Assembly: GCF_902635505.1 (NCBI RefSeq)
Contig: NC_045428.1
Coordinates: 220,294,607-220,358,606, forward strand
Direction of reading: 5' to 3'
Length of the DNA stretch: 64,000 bases
Origin: Sarcophilus harrisii
Lineage: Eukaryota; Chordata; Mammalia; Dasyuromorphia; Dasyuridae
Every line of letters starts with the position of its first letter. The first letter of the stretch is position 1. The notes under the pieces were generated by a model. That model was not told where the DNA came from and did not search any database. It saw nothing but the letters and a program-made list of their open reading frames with translations. The position numbers were made by a program, and so were the translations under genes. Below, in pieces: positions 1-12,414 of this stretch.

Positions 1-559
1 ATAAAACAGTGGCTGGATGTCCCAAAAGGGATTTAGCAAATATGGCAGAATGGTTCATGGAGAGATTTATAGGAGGAATTTAACCTTCAGGGTTTGATAT
101 AACTTGACTTTCTGATCAGATACAAATTCAAGATGGGGATTACCCAAGACCTCCAGAGGGGGTGAACCGTAAAATTGAACTGATGATCCCCATCAGTCCC
201 TTCCCTGCTTGCTTCAGGGAGTAATCTTATCCAGTACTTCAGGCTTTCTCTGCCAATCCCATCTAGTGACCCAGGATTTCATCATAAGATTTCAAATCAA
301 TTCAACAAGCATTTATTAAGCTCTTGTTTTGTACCAGGCACTATGCTAAATGCTAATGAAGGAAGAAACATAACATGTTTGTTATTAAGATGCTGAAAAT
401 ACTGCTAGGATTTCTTCCTGGATCTTAACCATTAATTACCAGCTGTCTAAGAATCAATCTAATATAAGAATTGAGGGGCTAGAGCCAATATCTTATTTCT
501 GTATTTTTAGAAAGTCTCATTAAGAGCTGAAGATGAATTTCTGGTAAGGTACATCAGAG

Positions 560-820
560 AAGCTGGGTGTCTCAGTGGAAAAAAGCTGGATGTGAATTCA
601 AGAAGACTCATTTTCCTGAATTCAAATCTATCCATAGAAAAAGTATCCGTAGACACTTAGCTCTGTGACCCTGGGCAAAATAAATCACTTAACTTTGTTT
701 GCCTCAGTTTTCTCATCTGTAAAATGAGTTGGAGAAGGAAGGGGAAAACCTCTCAAATATCTTTGCTAAGAAAATGCCAAATAAGGTCATAAAAAGTTGG
801 GCACAATTGAATAACAACAA
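560..820 (+). mobile_element. tRNA-derived SINE with RTE-like tail
   Basis: GTGACCCTGGGCAAAATAAA, CCTCAGTTTTCTCATCTGTA and a 3' part (AATATCTTTGCTAAGAAAAT ... AATAACAACAA) resembling the end of RTE/BovB LINEs, which probably supplied the enzyme for its movement. Confidence 0.8.
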
Positions 821-839
821 ATGTTATATATCTGAATAT

Positions 840-1400
840 ACCTAGATCAAAATGTGTACAAGATGTAGATATAAAAAGCAAATTAAGAGAGCAAAGAATA
901 GTTTACCTCTAAGATCTATGGATGGGGGAAGAATTTATGTCCAAACAAAAGATAGGGAGCATTATGAAATTTTGGATATTTTTGGATTATGTTATAATCC
1001 AAGTGGATAATTTTGATTATCTTAAATAAATAAAGATTTTATACAAATAGAGCCAATGCAAATAAGGTTAGAAGGAAAACAGAAAGCTGAGAAAAATTTT
1101 ATAGCAATCGTCTCTGGTAAATATCTCGTTTTTCAAATATAGAGAACTGATTCAACTTTATAAGAATATGAGTCATTACTCAATTGATAAATAGATAAAT
1201 AGATGAAGAAATCAAACAGTCACACCTATAGTCTATCTAGCTATCTAATATGACAGAAAAAGAAAATGATAAAGTTTTTGGAGAAAATGTCAGAAAATTG
1301 AGATACTAATTTATCATTGGTAAAGTTGTGAATTGAATCAATCATTCTAGAGAGCAATTTGGAACTACAATCAAAAGGCAATCAAATTGCACAAGATAAA
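840..1400 (+). mobile_element. L1 ORF2 end, plus strand
   Basis: The sequence follows the C-terminal part of marsupial L1 ORF2: GAATTTATGTCCAAACAAA, AGAGAACTGATTCAA, ACTCAATTGATAAAT, then AGAGCAATTTGGAACTA. It is decayed with many stops and short deletions. Confidence 0.7.
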
Positions 1401-1689
1401 AGAGTCCACCATGTTCCAAAGCAATCCATTTCAACTTAGAGTTGTTTTGATAAACAATTTTTCTTATAACAAGTTTAAATTTGCCTCTTTACAACTTTGA
1501 CCCAAGCAGGGCAAGTTTATTCCTTCTTCCACATGACAAATGCTTAATTGTCCCTCTTAATTTTTCTCTTCTTTAGGTTGAACATCACAGATTTCTTCAA
1601 TTGATCTATATGATCTTAAAAAATCTTCATCATTGTGGTCTCCTTCCCCAAACACTCTCTAGCTTATCAAATGTACTTCCTAGAATGTG

Positions 1690-1945
1690 ACATTTACATT
1701 CTCTCTCTGGACATAGACAGCATTTTCCCATCATGAGTCTTTTGAAATTGTCTTGAATCATTGTATTGCTGAGAAGAGTCAACTAAGTCAATCATAGTTG
1801 ATTATCAGACAGTGTTGCTGTTATTATGTATAATATTCTACTTCTGTACACTTTACTTAGCATCCATTCATATAAGTCTTTCTAGGTTTTTCTGAAATCT
1901 GCCTGCTTATCATTTCTTATAGCACAATAAGGTACTCATCATTAA
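1690..1945 (-). mobile_element. L1 3' UTR fragment, minus strand
   Basis: Recognised by GACAGCATTTTCCCATCATG, then TTGTCTTGAATCATTGTATT and TTTCTTATAGCACAATAA, the reverse of an old marsupial L1 3' end. Confidence 0.7.
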
Positions 1946-2900
1946 TTAAGGAGGTATGACAAGTGGCAAAAATGACAACTCTGAATGAATTTTTCCCAGA
2001 AGGAGTCCATCTTCAGTCCATAGCCTAACCATCTTCCTCTACCCAATTCCCTAAAGGAGCTGCAGAGAAACAAACCAGTCCAGCCCAGCCAGGTTTCTCC
2101 CTTCTTGATTTCACTCACTTTCTAAGAGGAGTGGACCTTTATAGTCTGACCACCACCCAGGGCTTGGGTCTGTCAGGAGTCCTGGGTCCTCTGCAGCCTA
2201 TGTCCAGGTTTCCTCCACTGCTACTAGAGCCACTGCTACTGCTCTGACAATCCTATACCTCTTCCAGTACTACTGGAAGCCAGGAGACTATATACTGCAT
2301 CCACATCATCCTGCAGGAATGTCTGGCAATCTGCCCGACAATGCACAACCTCAGCATCATGGGCTAACAGTTTTGTATATTTCTGCCTTCTCCTGAGGGC
2401 AATAGCCCCAGCCAGCAGTGAGGCTGGACATTACTCCTAGTCAACCTCATATTCCTACTGCTCAATCAAAACAACCAAGTGCAGGAGAATGCCCAGCATA
2501 CGTCAAGTGCTAAAGCACTTTTTTTTCCTTGAAATGCTTCAAATACTGAATTCTGTGGAAGCTACTAAAGTACCATTGTAATCTAGTTAAGAAGAGAATA
2601 CAGAGGAATAAAACTTCCTAATCCTAGATCATGTCTCATTTCCTTACATTTTACAAAGCAGTTTTTTTAGTCACCTTGAAAAAAGGTAATATAGGTATAA
2701 TTCCTATATTGCCGAACAAGAAAATAAGGTATAGGTAGATTATCATAACTATTTTCATATAATCTGAAGCATTTAGGAGTGTTGGGCCTGCAGTCAAGAA
2801 ACCCAAAATTTAAATCACATCTTAAAAACCTAGATGTAGGACCCTAGGCAATAATTTTCATAAAGCACTACATAAATACTAGCTATATTATAATTAGAGG
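1946..2900. other. Intergenic, GC-richer island at 2,000-2,520
   Basis: About 500 bp of visibly higher GC than its AT-rich flanks, without a long open frame on either strand. No repeat family or protein was recognised. It could be a decayed retrocopy or an LTR. Confidence 0.4.
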
Positions 2901-2904
2901 AAGA

Positions 2905-3140
2905 GCAGTTAGGTGGCACAGAGCACCAGGCCTGTAATCATAAACTCTTTATCTTCCTGAGTTCAAATCTGGCTCAGATACTTCCTAGCTATGTGACCTG
3001 GGCACTAACCCTGTTTGCCTCAGTTTTCTTATCTGTAAAATGAGCTGGAGAAGGAAATAGCAAATTTCTCCAATATTTTTGAAAAAGAAAATTCCAAATG
3101 AGGTGAAAAATCAGACACAATTGAAAAATGGCCCAACAAA
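2905..3140 (+). mobile_element. tRNA-derived SINE with RTE-like tail
   Basis: GCAGTTAGGTGGCACAGAGC head, CTATGTGACCTGGGCAC body and a CCAAATGAGGTGAAAAATCA tail. Confidence 0.8.
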
Positions 3141-3654
3141 AAAGATGGGATTTGATCTGAGCACAAATCCAGGTCTCTTTCCACTATGCTACATTGTAAA
3201 AAATTCCATGTCTACGGATGTTCATGTCACATACATACACTCATAATCAATAGTGGAAAGAGTGAGATGATTATCTTCTTTAACCATATCATGTGCACAG
3301 TATGATGACCTTACAAACATACCATTGCCATATTTCTATTATGACATTAGAAGGGCTTATTTGCACAGTCAAGAAAAGAAAGAGGAAGAAAAAAATTTTC
3401 ATGTGCATCTCAAAGAAATAAAGCAAAAGCCACAACGGATGTGGGTTTCTGCTACTGGTACCTTTTTTCCCACTTCCTGAGCAGCTTGAATGAGATAGAC
3501 TATGCAAGGTAAATCCAAAAACTGACATTCATCACTCAGTCATAGCCGGTCTTAGAGGCCACCAAGATGGCATCTTTGACAACACTTCGATTAGTATCAA
3601 CAGGGCTAAGCCAATTCAAACATGGGCAGAAATTAATTGTCCCCTAACTTATGG

Positions 3655-3845
3655 GGATGGTGAATTAGAAGAGAATAAAATTTAGTCTGAAGGCATGAGT
3701 TTGAATCTTGACTCTGCCATCTTTATGTGTTTTATCTTGAATATATCATTTTACCATCTAGATCTCACTTTTCCATTTTTATAATGAGTGGATTGAACTA
3801 GATGCTCTCAGGACTCTTCTCCATAGAATCTGTGATTATAGCGGA
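3655..3845 (+). mobile_element. MIR
   Basis: TTTGAATCTTGACTCTGCCA, then CACTTTTCCATTTTTATAAT and CTCAGGACTCTTCTCC fit the MIR order. Confidence 0.65.
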
Positions 3846-3849
3846 GTCC

Positions 3850-5380
3850 AAGCACCAAAAAACAAAATAATTAATCAATAAAAATTCTTCTGTTTTCCTT
3901 GTTCTCCTCAAAAACCGGTTATATTAACAGTTTTCCTTTTGTGAGTTCACTTTAGGAAGATTGGAAAAATGAAACCCCCATTATAACTATCAGCATTTTT
4001 ACAAAAGGGAATTAGCATAAAAAATACAGGCTTCCCCACGCACAACTTCATAAAGGGAGAAGCTTTAAATTAAAATATATGAATTATAATGTAGGCTTTT
4101 TTTTAATGTGTTGAAAAGTTTTGCTTATTTCTTTTTGTTCTTTCCTTTAAAAAAAAAAAATGCTCTGCTAGAAGAGATGGCTATCTAGAGTAGGCAAAAT
4201 GATACAGGGGAAATTTTGGGTCATGTTAAAACAAAAGATAAAGATAAAAATCTATTTTTAAAAAGAAAAATGCATGAAAATGGAGCACGTGTCCCTCTCT
4301 GGGTCTATAAGGACTTTAGTGACAAATTTTTTCTATTTTTGTCCAAGAAGTGGGAGTGGTTTACTCATCTGTAAAATGGTACAATACCTTCTATGGCTAT
4401 TTCTTAACATTGTTGCAAAGATCAAATGTGATAATCTATGTAAAGTAGATGGCAAAATGCTACATAAAACGTGAAATGTTTTTAAATATAATCATAGTCT
4501 TTCTAATATCAAATACCCAGTACCAACTTGCCTCTTTCATTTTTCTCCTGAATATTAGTTTATAAATAGCTGATCTATAGAGGTAGTTGAACCTCCCAGT
4601 TGAAAGAAAACTGGTCCCTGAGCCAGGGAAGCCTCAGTTTGAATCCCACCTCTGACAAAAACTATGTAATCCTCAGCATCTCATAGAAACTTTTAATGCC
4701 CCAGACACTGTAGGACTATAATTTGCTGGGAAGTTATTGACCTAAAATGTTAGAGGAATACCTCTCTTACCCCAGAACTTGCACCATGGAAGAAATTTCA
4801 GATTTGATGCTGTTTTTTAATGACCTATCCATTGAAAATTTCATTTAGTTGTTGATCTTTAAAGTCTGTTTTAATTCTTTCTTTTTCAGTTCTGTTGGAT
4901 GAACTATTCTTATGCAAAATATGTTTTGTAAAAAACATAGCATCAGTTTATAATCCCTAAGAATATAGAAGGTTGAAGCTGGCAGCCTCTGGAGCCACAG
5001 GGTATTTCTTGGGCTCTCAACTGCAGTAAACTAATCCAATTATCATCTGCACTAAATCTAGCATTAATATGGTGAACCAGAGGGATAAAGGCCCAGCAGG
5101 TAGCCCAGATTTGAAAGACAGGAAGTCTCTTAGGCTGATCACAGTTGGAGGTGCCCATGAGTAGCTCTTGTGTTTCCAGCCTAAGCAAGATAGGAAGATC
5201 CATTGGAAACCAGGGGGGTTGGGGGCGTGGGGAGGAAGAAAGGGTGAGAGGTGAGGATTGCTGAACCATAAAATGCTGGCACAGGAAGAGATCGTTGTGA
5301 TCTTGTCTAATTCTCTGAAATTCCAATTGAGAGGGAAATGTTATTGAATGACTCAGACTTTAGGAACTGCCTTCATCATC
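3850..5380. other. Intergenic, no gene seen
   Basis: AT-rich, with MIR-like traces at 4,360-4,480 and 4,590-4,690. Short open frames show no recognisable domain. Confidence 0.6.
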
Positions 5381-5384
5381 CTGT

Positions 5385-6065
5385 TTCCCCAGCCCTCACA
5401 GCCATCATCCTGTGGAGGAGGGGCCAGCTAGCCCCTCTAGCTGCTGACCAACTACCACTTATGGGGCAGGGGATTCAGCCTGGTTGAAATAACAAGGCAT
5501 CCTAATAGAAAGACAGAAGGCAGAATGTGCCGGGGAAGTCAAACCATTATACCATATTGACCACCATCTTCTCTCAGACCTAGATGGCAACAGTCTAAAG
5601 TCCCGAGCCCAACAGTCTTGGGAGTGACAGGGTCCCCCCAACAATATGCCTGCTTTTAACCCATCCCATTCTTCCCTTACCAAAACCATCACTGAGGGAA
5701 GAAGAGACCCGGCTTCCTCATCACCACCAGCCATGTCTACTAATCAGCTGACATATTTGGCAGATAAGTAAAAAGGCACAAGGAATGGCAGCACCCCCAA
5801 AATCATCAATCCTACTCCCATCTTACCCCTCAAAGTCATCATTCAGGGAAGCAACTTCCTTGGAGAAGGAGCTAGCCAACCCTCCTGAATGCCAATCAAC
5901 TGCTACACAAGCCAGCGTGGCTGAAGCAAGTCAGTGCATCACTATCACCTTCATCGTGACGGTCCCTCTGACACCAGAGTAGCCTAAGATTCTGAATCCA
6001 AGAGCCTTTGGAAAGCAAATGCTTTCAGCTCACTGCCCACAGCCATCATTGGAGGAAACAAACTG
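5385..6065 (+). repeat. Unclassified block with a recurrent CCATCATT-type motif
   Basis: The motif (A)GCCATCATC, CCATCACTGAGGGAAG, GTCATCATTCAGGGAAGCAA and AGCCATCATTGGAGG recurs at about 5,400, 5,688, 5,838 and 6,040. Similar sequence (AGCCATCATTTAGGGAAGCA) occurs at 24,836. The block is GC-richer than its surroundings. No protein family was recognised in the short frames. Confidence 0.45.
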
Positions 6066-6291
6066 AGCAAGTGCTCCTAAAGATGCTATACTCATTTACT
6101 GAAAACTCAGAAAAAGAAAGTTCTTGACATCAAAGTTCCTGGCACTTTCAACTTGTTCAGCATCACAAAACAGATAATGATTTTCTCAGTGGAAATGACA
6201 CTAAAAAAGAAACATTCAGATCTTCTTTACCACACTGTACCCTAAGGGTCATGGGATTTTTCCATCTGACTTCCATCTGAAACTTTCCACA

Positions 6292-6412
6292 TCTCTTTTC
6301 TCCCCTATTAGAATGTGAGCTCCTTGAAAACATGAACTGTCTTTTCTGTTTGTATTCCCAGGGCTTAACACAGTGCTTTACATACAATAAATGTTGGTAA
6401 ATGCTTCGTTCA
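6292..6412 (+). mobile_element. L2 3' end fragment
   Basis: ATGTGAGCTCCTTGAAAACA, then CAGTGCTTTACATACAATAA, the L2 terminus. Confidence 0.75.
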
Positions 6413-6772
6413 TGCAATCATTCAGGCATTCATTATGCATATGTGAACACGGGAATATTCATCTGCTTAAATCACTTATTTCAGGTCCATCCTAGCAATC
6501 TGACCTCAGACTAGAATCAAAATGACTGCTAGTGCTATCATTTAGAAGCAGTATCTTTTATTATCTCTCTTGCTTTGAAGCCGTTTCTTCCTTACAGCAT
6601 TCTCATGCTATAGTTGTAGAAAGAAATCCTGATCCTCAGCATCTCAGATTCTTCTTGTGTGTTTTTAAAAATTCTGATGTAGTTTTTTTTTTGTCTTTTA
6701 TATATCATATGGATGAACAATCATTCCTTTTAACTGATAAAAAGCAGTATGACAGATGTCAATTTTAGTGGG

Positions 6773-6866
6773 TACTAATGGAATTCCAACAGAATGCTCA
6801 TTAGCAGCCTAAAATGTTGCCTCTGCCAACTATTCCTAAGCCCACTACTCATTTTTCCTTTATAAA
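6773..6866 (+). repeat. 94-bp direct repeat, copy 1
   Basis: Nearly identical to 7,904-7,997 (GGAATTCCAACAGAATGCTC, then TTAGCAGCCTAAAATGTTG and ATTTTTCCTTTATAAA). Not matched to a known family. Confidence 0.9.
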
Positions 6867-6869
6867 TGG

Positions 6870-7900
6870 AGTTTCTAATCTTTACAGCAAAAATCTTTTA
6901 TAAGAAAAAAAGAGAACAGCAAAGCTGTTCATTTACAATTGCCATCTGATGTTTCACTGGACAAAAATGCCAAAGAAAGAAATGTTTTCCTTTCTACAAC
7001 TTCTGTATTTTAGCCATTTTGAATCAATAAACCTGGCTTCTTTGAATTATAAAAATTAGAGTCTTGAAAAAAAAGAAACCTGCTTTTTCTCCCAGGTTTA
7101 TTCAGCTATTTGGAGTAAAATATTTTATGTATCAGAGATCAAATCCCTATCATTGCAATGCTTTCTATTTACAGATCATGTAAGTCACAAATCCAGTAGC
7201 AAAAGCATTAGGATATGAAAACAATGTAAGTAACAAGAAAGTCTCAGATAGCAGACTTCTTTCATATAAAAACAGGTAGTCTCTTAGATGCTTCCAGGGA
7301 ATATAATCTAAAACTATGCAGGTATCTATTCTTCCTTCTCTCAGAACTCATGACTTAGACCTAAAAAGTCAGAGATCAGTGATGTCAGTTGCATGGAATT
7401 TTGAGGAAATCTTGGGTAATCAAGCATCCATTGAATCCTTTCAGTTTGTTTTCAGGTATATCAGTGATGTGTTCTTGAGTAACTGGATGCAGTTAGCAGA
7501 GAGGGCCTGAGTATTGATAGAATTACTCCCTGGGGCAGGTAGGAAAGGGCACTGATAGGAATCAGTTTGCTCTCATCCTCCAAATCTTCTGTGGAGGTCA
7601 TGGGTAACTCACCTTGCTATGTTCAGTCAGAAATTCGAATTATGTCAAGCCCCTGAGGTTAAAATTTCCCTTATAAATCTGTATGTGGTTCACATCATCT
7701 TTCCTGAGTTCCTTTGTAATTAACTCTTTTAGGGTGATAAACTCCACTATAGATCTAGCCTGTTACCTAAGGGCATACTCCAACCCATGGGGTGTTCCTT
7801 TTCTCCTGATTAATTGTAAACCCCACTAGGGAACTTATCTTTTCCATCATGATTATTAAAATCTCTTTCCTTATTATGTGCTCTCCCAACTCTATTTCAT
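6870..7900. other. Intergenic between the 94-bp repeats
   Basis: Nothing recognised up to 7,530. 7,530-7,870 has an LTR-like look (TTATAAATCTGTATGTGG, then ATTAAAATCTCTTTCC) but no clear ends. Confidence 0.4.
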
Positions 7901-7903
7901 ATT

Positions 7904-7997
7904 TACTAGTGGAATTCCAACAGAATGCTCATTAGCAGCCTAAAATGTTGGCTCTATCAGCTATTCCTAAGTCCACTACTCATTTTTCCTTTATAAA
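7904..7997 (+). repeat. 94-bp direct repeat, copy 2
   Basis: Partner of 6,773-6,866 at 1.13 kb distance; a few base differences only. Confidence 0.9.
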
Positions 7998-8221
7998 CAT
8001 ATGTCTTCATTATGTCTGTAATCTCTTCTCTAAATGAACCTACCTTTGGTCAAAAAGAATAGCCATTGTGAATTTTTTACATGAGCAGACTCTAACATTT
8101 GGTGCCTAAATCTCATCATTTGGTGTTAAACCCAAAATACATCATTTGGAACTAGCAAGTGCTTTCCTAAACGACATGATTTAAACATTATTAGGATTCT
8201 GTTGAAATTTGTAGGCCCAAG

Positions 8222-8633
8222 TGTTGAGTTTGGGAAGGGTCCCAAAAGGTTGGGGACACAAACTGGTGTCAGGAGGTGTCTCAAAAGAATTTGCAGGCTT
8301 GAACCCATTTCCAAGTCAAGGGGCAAAGTTTATTGTTATTGTAATGCCAATTGAAGTGGTCTAATTTTCAAGAGAATTTAGCAAGGAACCTGGAGAAAGG
8401 AGACACCTTTATCCAGTTGTTCATGTCAATGATATGCTAATTTTATGGCCTATAGGTAGGACCTCTCCTTGGATCAACTCTTGGGGGTGGGTAACCTCAG
8501 GGTCACAGATTCCAATGCCAAAAGACTTTAAAATCACTCACTGACAGATTGTTAGAACAGAAGCCCCCTAAGGTCAGGGGGCCTTAAAATTATTATAATA
8601 TAAAATTATAGCTCCTTTAGAAGCTATATTACA
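8222..8633 (-). repeat. LTR of the class I ERV (3' LTR)
   Basis: On the minus strand it starts TGTAATATAG and ends CTCAACA, with the usual TG...CA ends and a polyadenylation signal (AATAAA) upstream of the 3' end. It aligns with 12,415-13,096 and with the solo LTR at 40,979-41,487. A purine-rich stretch abuts it on the internal side, as expected of a polypurine tract. Confidence 0.75.
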
Positions 8634-11600
8634 TAATTTTCCCTCTCAAGCAGTTTGTACCCCAAGTTCATTTGGAACAAAGGGATGGAAATCTCATCTT
8701 CTGGAGCTGCTTCAGGGTGACAAGGAGTATAGAGCTGTCCCTGCCTACTGGAGTCCAGACTGAGGAGGGGGAGACACATGACTTGAAGAGGAGGGCAACA
8801 GCATTCAGAGGGGTGCTGGGTGTCAGAATCAGTTAGCCAATGGTATTCAGGATGAACAAATAATTGGAAGTTCATAGCTTGGAGTGTGGAGGAAACAAAT
8901 CTACCAATAGGAATGCTAGTTCTCAGAAGGTTATGAAGAAGCTTCAAGAAAGGTAGTGTAGAAGCATTATGAGTGAGTTTGCAGAATAATTTTGGAATGG
9001 ATATCCTACAATTATCATGTGGGTAAGAGATCCTTTCCAGCAAGAAAACAGGAGATAGTCTGGTTAAAGTTATTCCCCTAGGGGGTTAGCTAGTATGAAT
9101 GATGTGACATTTGGAATTTGATGGTGACATTTGGAAATGGAGCCTTTGCAAATAATGCATCAGGTCACATCTGTGGGCTGCCTTAAGGATGTTGAGGACC
9201 CACTCAACAATCCTGAATGCCCCACTACCCATGGAGTTCCCTAACTGGACTAAGGACTAAGGAGTTATCTCCCCACTGGTAGGGGCTCACAGAGTGACCA
9301 AGAGAGCTGAAGAGAAAATACTAGGAACAAAGCTCTGATCCTCGAAGTGTTGTTAAAGGTACACCTGGAAAAAGTGGAAAATAACAAGAAAGAAAGAAAG
9401 AAAGCTAGAATGAGGGAGAGAAGGCACAGCAATTTCACCCTTCTCTATCCAGTATGTTTCCAGTGTTTCCAGGAATCCAGCGGATGAATAGTTTCAGGTC
9501 CTCTATGGATTCATATGGATTTCAGGAATGTCTGAAGAAAAGAAGTAACAGGAGCACTTTTAATTCTAGAAACTTGAGTCCAGCTGGGGAAACTTTTGAG
9601 TTTGCACCCAATACTCTCGAGCCTCCAGGCACAGTTTAGTAAGGACTTGCTTGAGGATGTGATTCATTTTTTCCACTTTCCCAGAAGACTGAGGCCACCA
9701 GACAGGGTGTCGAAGTAAGAAATCTCAAGTGCCTCAGCCACCTTCTGAGTTATTTGAGAAGTGAAGGCTGGGTCATTGTTGTTCTGCAAAGAACAACCAG
9801 AAAGAAGTTTCCACTGGCTGGCCTCTGGATTAGAAGCTGGCCTGAAGGTGTTTCAAACCACCCAGAGGGGAAAAAGGTGTAACCCTTTCTGAGCTATATG
9901 GAGGGGTGTAAGAGTCAGGGAGCTGGGGACTTAAATGTGCCATGGTCACAGGCAAATGAGCAGCAGCATGGACAGTTGAATCTGTAAGCCTGAAATGGAT
10001 TTCCCTTCTGATGTCCTGTACAAAACATAACAGAAACCTCTCTAAGTTTGTGGACAGTTTGCAATAGTTGTAGAATTTACCTTGCATGTTTAATAAGAGA
10101 AATTTTTGCTATCAAAAGTCCTTTTTCATTTCATATAGCCCCATTAGCATGAAAAATATGAAAAGTATATTTGGAGTCTGAATAGATATTCACTTTTATT
10201 CCTTTCCCCAGTTCCAAAGCCCTAGTAGGAGCAATGAGCTCAGCTTTCTAGGCAGAAGTCCCAGGAGAGGGGATCAGGTGGGGAGAGAAAGTGGCTTAGC
10301 CTCTAAGGTGCCATTGAGGGTTACCACAGAATAACCTGCCTTCCTTACCCCATTTTCAAGAAAATTGAACCCATCTGTAAACCAGTCACCATTTGGATTG
10401 TCAAGAGGAATGTCCCTCAAGAATCCAAAGCTTCCTCACAATTATGAATTGTCAGGGAGCAGAGTGACAGGGTTAAGAGTATGACGCACTAGGAGAGTCA
10501 AGTCCAGGGTGTCTAGCAGGAGAGCCTCACAGATGATAAGCCTCCCACTAGCAAGCCACTGATGCCCTTTGGCTTCCAAAATGCCCTGAACTCATTGGGG
10601 TTAGAACGTCCAATGGTTGGCCTAGGATGAGCTAGAAAGGCTCAGATAGCTCTAAGGCAAGAGGGTCATCCCAAAGACACCAAATTTCTTTGAGAAGCAA
10701 GGGGTCTGGAGTCAAGACCCCTAGGACCTGGCTCTACCTTCCATCAATGTATAGTATAAAAAGCTTTAGGCAGGGCTAAGGCTGGGTGGAGGGATTAGTT
10801 CAGCTTTCAGGGGCTTAAAAACCTTGGCCTGGTCAGGGCCCCCATTTGAGGGGGAATTGAGTCAGGGCCTTGAATAGAATCACAGAGGGGGCTGGGCAAT
10901 AACTAAAGTTATTTATAAAATCCAGCCCAACCTAGGAAAGTACATGGGTGTTTCTTTGAAGAAGGTTCAGGGAGTGATTAACAAACTGATAGACAATGTT
11001 GGGCCTTTAGACAAAGAAACTTCATAGCCCTGGGTGGGAGAGAAAAGCTGGAAGTTAGGGATTTTTATGGCTGCAGCCAGAGAGGGCTCTCAGTGGGGCT
11101 GCAGATCAAGATATCGTCTCCATACTGGATATCCAGAGCCTGTCCAAATATGTGGGGCCTGTCCTGGAAGCAAACAAAATGTCTCCATGTTATGGACATG
11201 ACTGCCCATGTTAATTGGTGGGGGTTATGTTTCCCTGTATTTGCCCCTTCAAGGGTAAGAAGAAATTGTGAATTTTTATGCAATAACATGCAAAGGAAAG
11301 CATCTTTAAGATCTAAGGTAGAAAACCACTGTGTCCCCTGGGATACTTGTACTGGACTCATGGCTTCTACTGACCATTTGCTATGATAATAGAAATTTTC
11401 TATAAAAGGAAAAAGCAGGAACATGATTATAATAGCATTAAAACAGTTCTTCAGGCTTCAGCCTGCGAACACATACATGATAAGATAAAGCATCCTTAGA
11501 TCTATTTGACAGCTGATCATGCAGTAATAATTCCACCTCATAGCCAGATTCAGGGATAATCGGGGGGAAACAAAGAAAGAGAACTGGGAAACTGAGTCAG

Positions 11601-12414
11601 AAGGATCCTCAACCTTGAGAAGAGACTAAGGTGGTCCTCCCAGCTCTTGCCCAGATAAAACTTCCGGGAAGGCATTCTTTTGAGTAACTTATGGCATTTC
11701 TCTCAAATGGTGGGCTACTGATTTAATGATCAGGCAATCAAATTCAAAACTCAAAAGAATATCAGTTACAGTCCCAAGAGAATTTATCTCCAATAGCAAA
11801 TTCCATTAATCACAGCTTAGGGCTAGATACATTATTTTAAAAGTTTACCAGGATTTACACACATAGGAGATTTTGTTTACATGCTCTTTATGTTGAACCT
11901 TATCTTGGTGCAAAGGATCAATCATTAAACAAGTTTATAGATACTTGGTAAACACATTCCTTGTTTAGAAACTATAAATCCTAAACAGGCTTATTTCTCA
12001 GGGCTGATGACCTTGTTTACCCTGATGTTTTCGAGAAAATTGGCAAGCTTGCAAATTAAGGGCAGTTGACAGAGACCAGAGAAGGAGTTGAGCTTGATGT
12101 TGCTCACTATTCTTAGTGTTTTCATGGGCTTCGATGTTTGATAATTCCCCATTCTGTGGAGGGGAAAAGGTGTTGCACATCTTATACTTCAAGGTGAACT
12201 ACTAAGGCTTTCATTTCATCCCTCTTCTTCCACACACACAGTAATTACCCATTCTAGGTTTAACATGATGGCAGTAACTCCAAATAACTTAACAATTTTA
12301 GAATTTTCCTATGTTATTAGCCAAATAGTTTTAGCTGTAGTTTCTATTCCCTTAATAAGTTTCCCCTTTTGTTTTAGGGAAAAAATAAAATTATCTTAAA
12401 ATTGTGATAGAACA

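Noticed and set aside
2150-2510. Weak resemblance of short reading frames to ion-channel-like segments
   Set aside because: Only scattered residues agreed and frames are broken; not enough to name a pseudogene.
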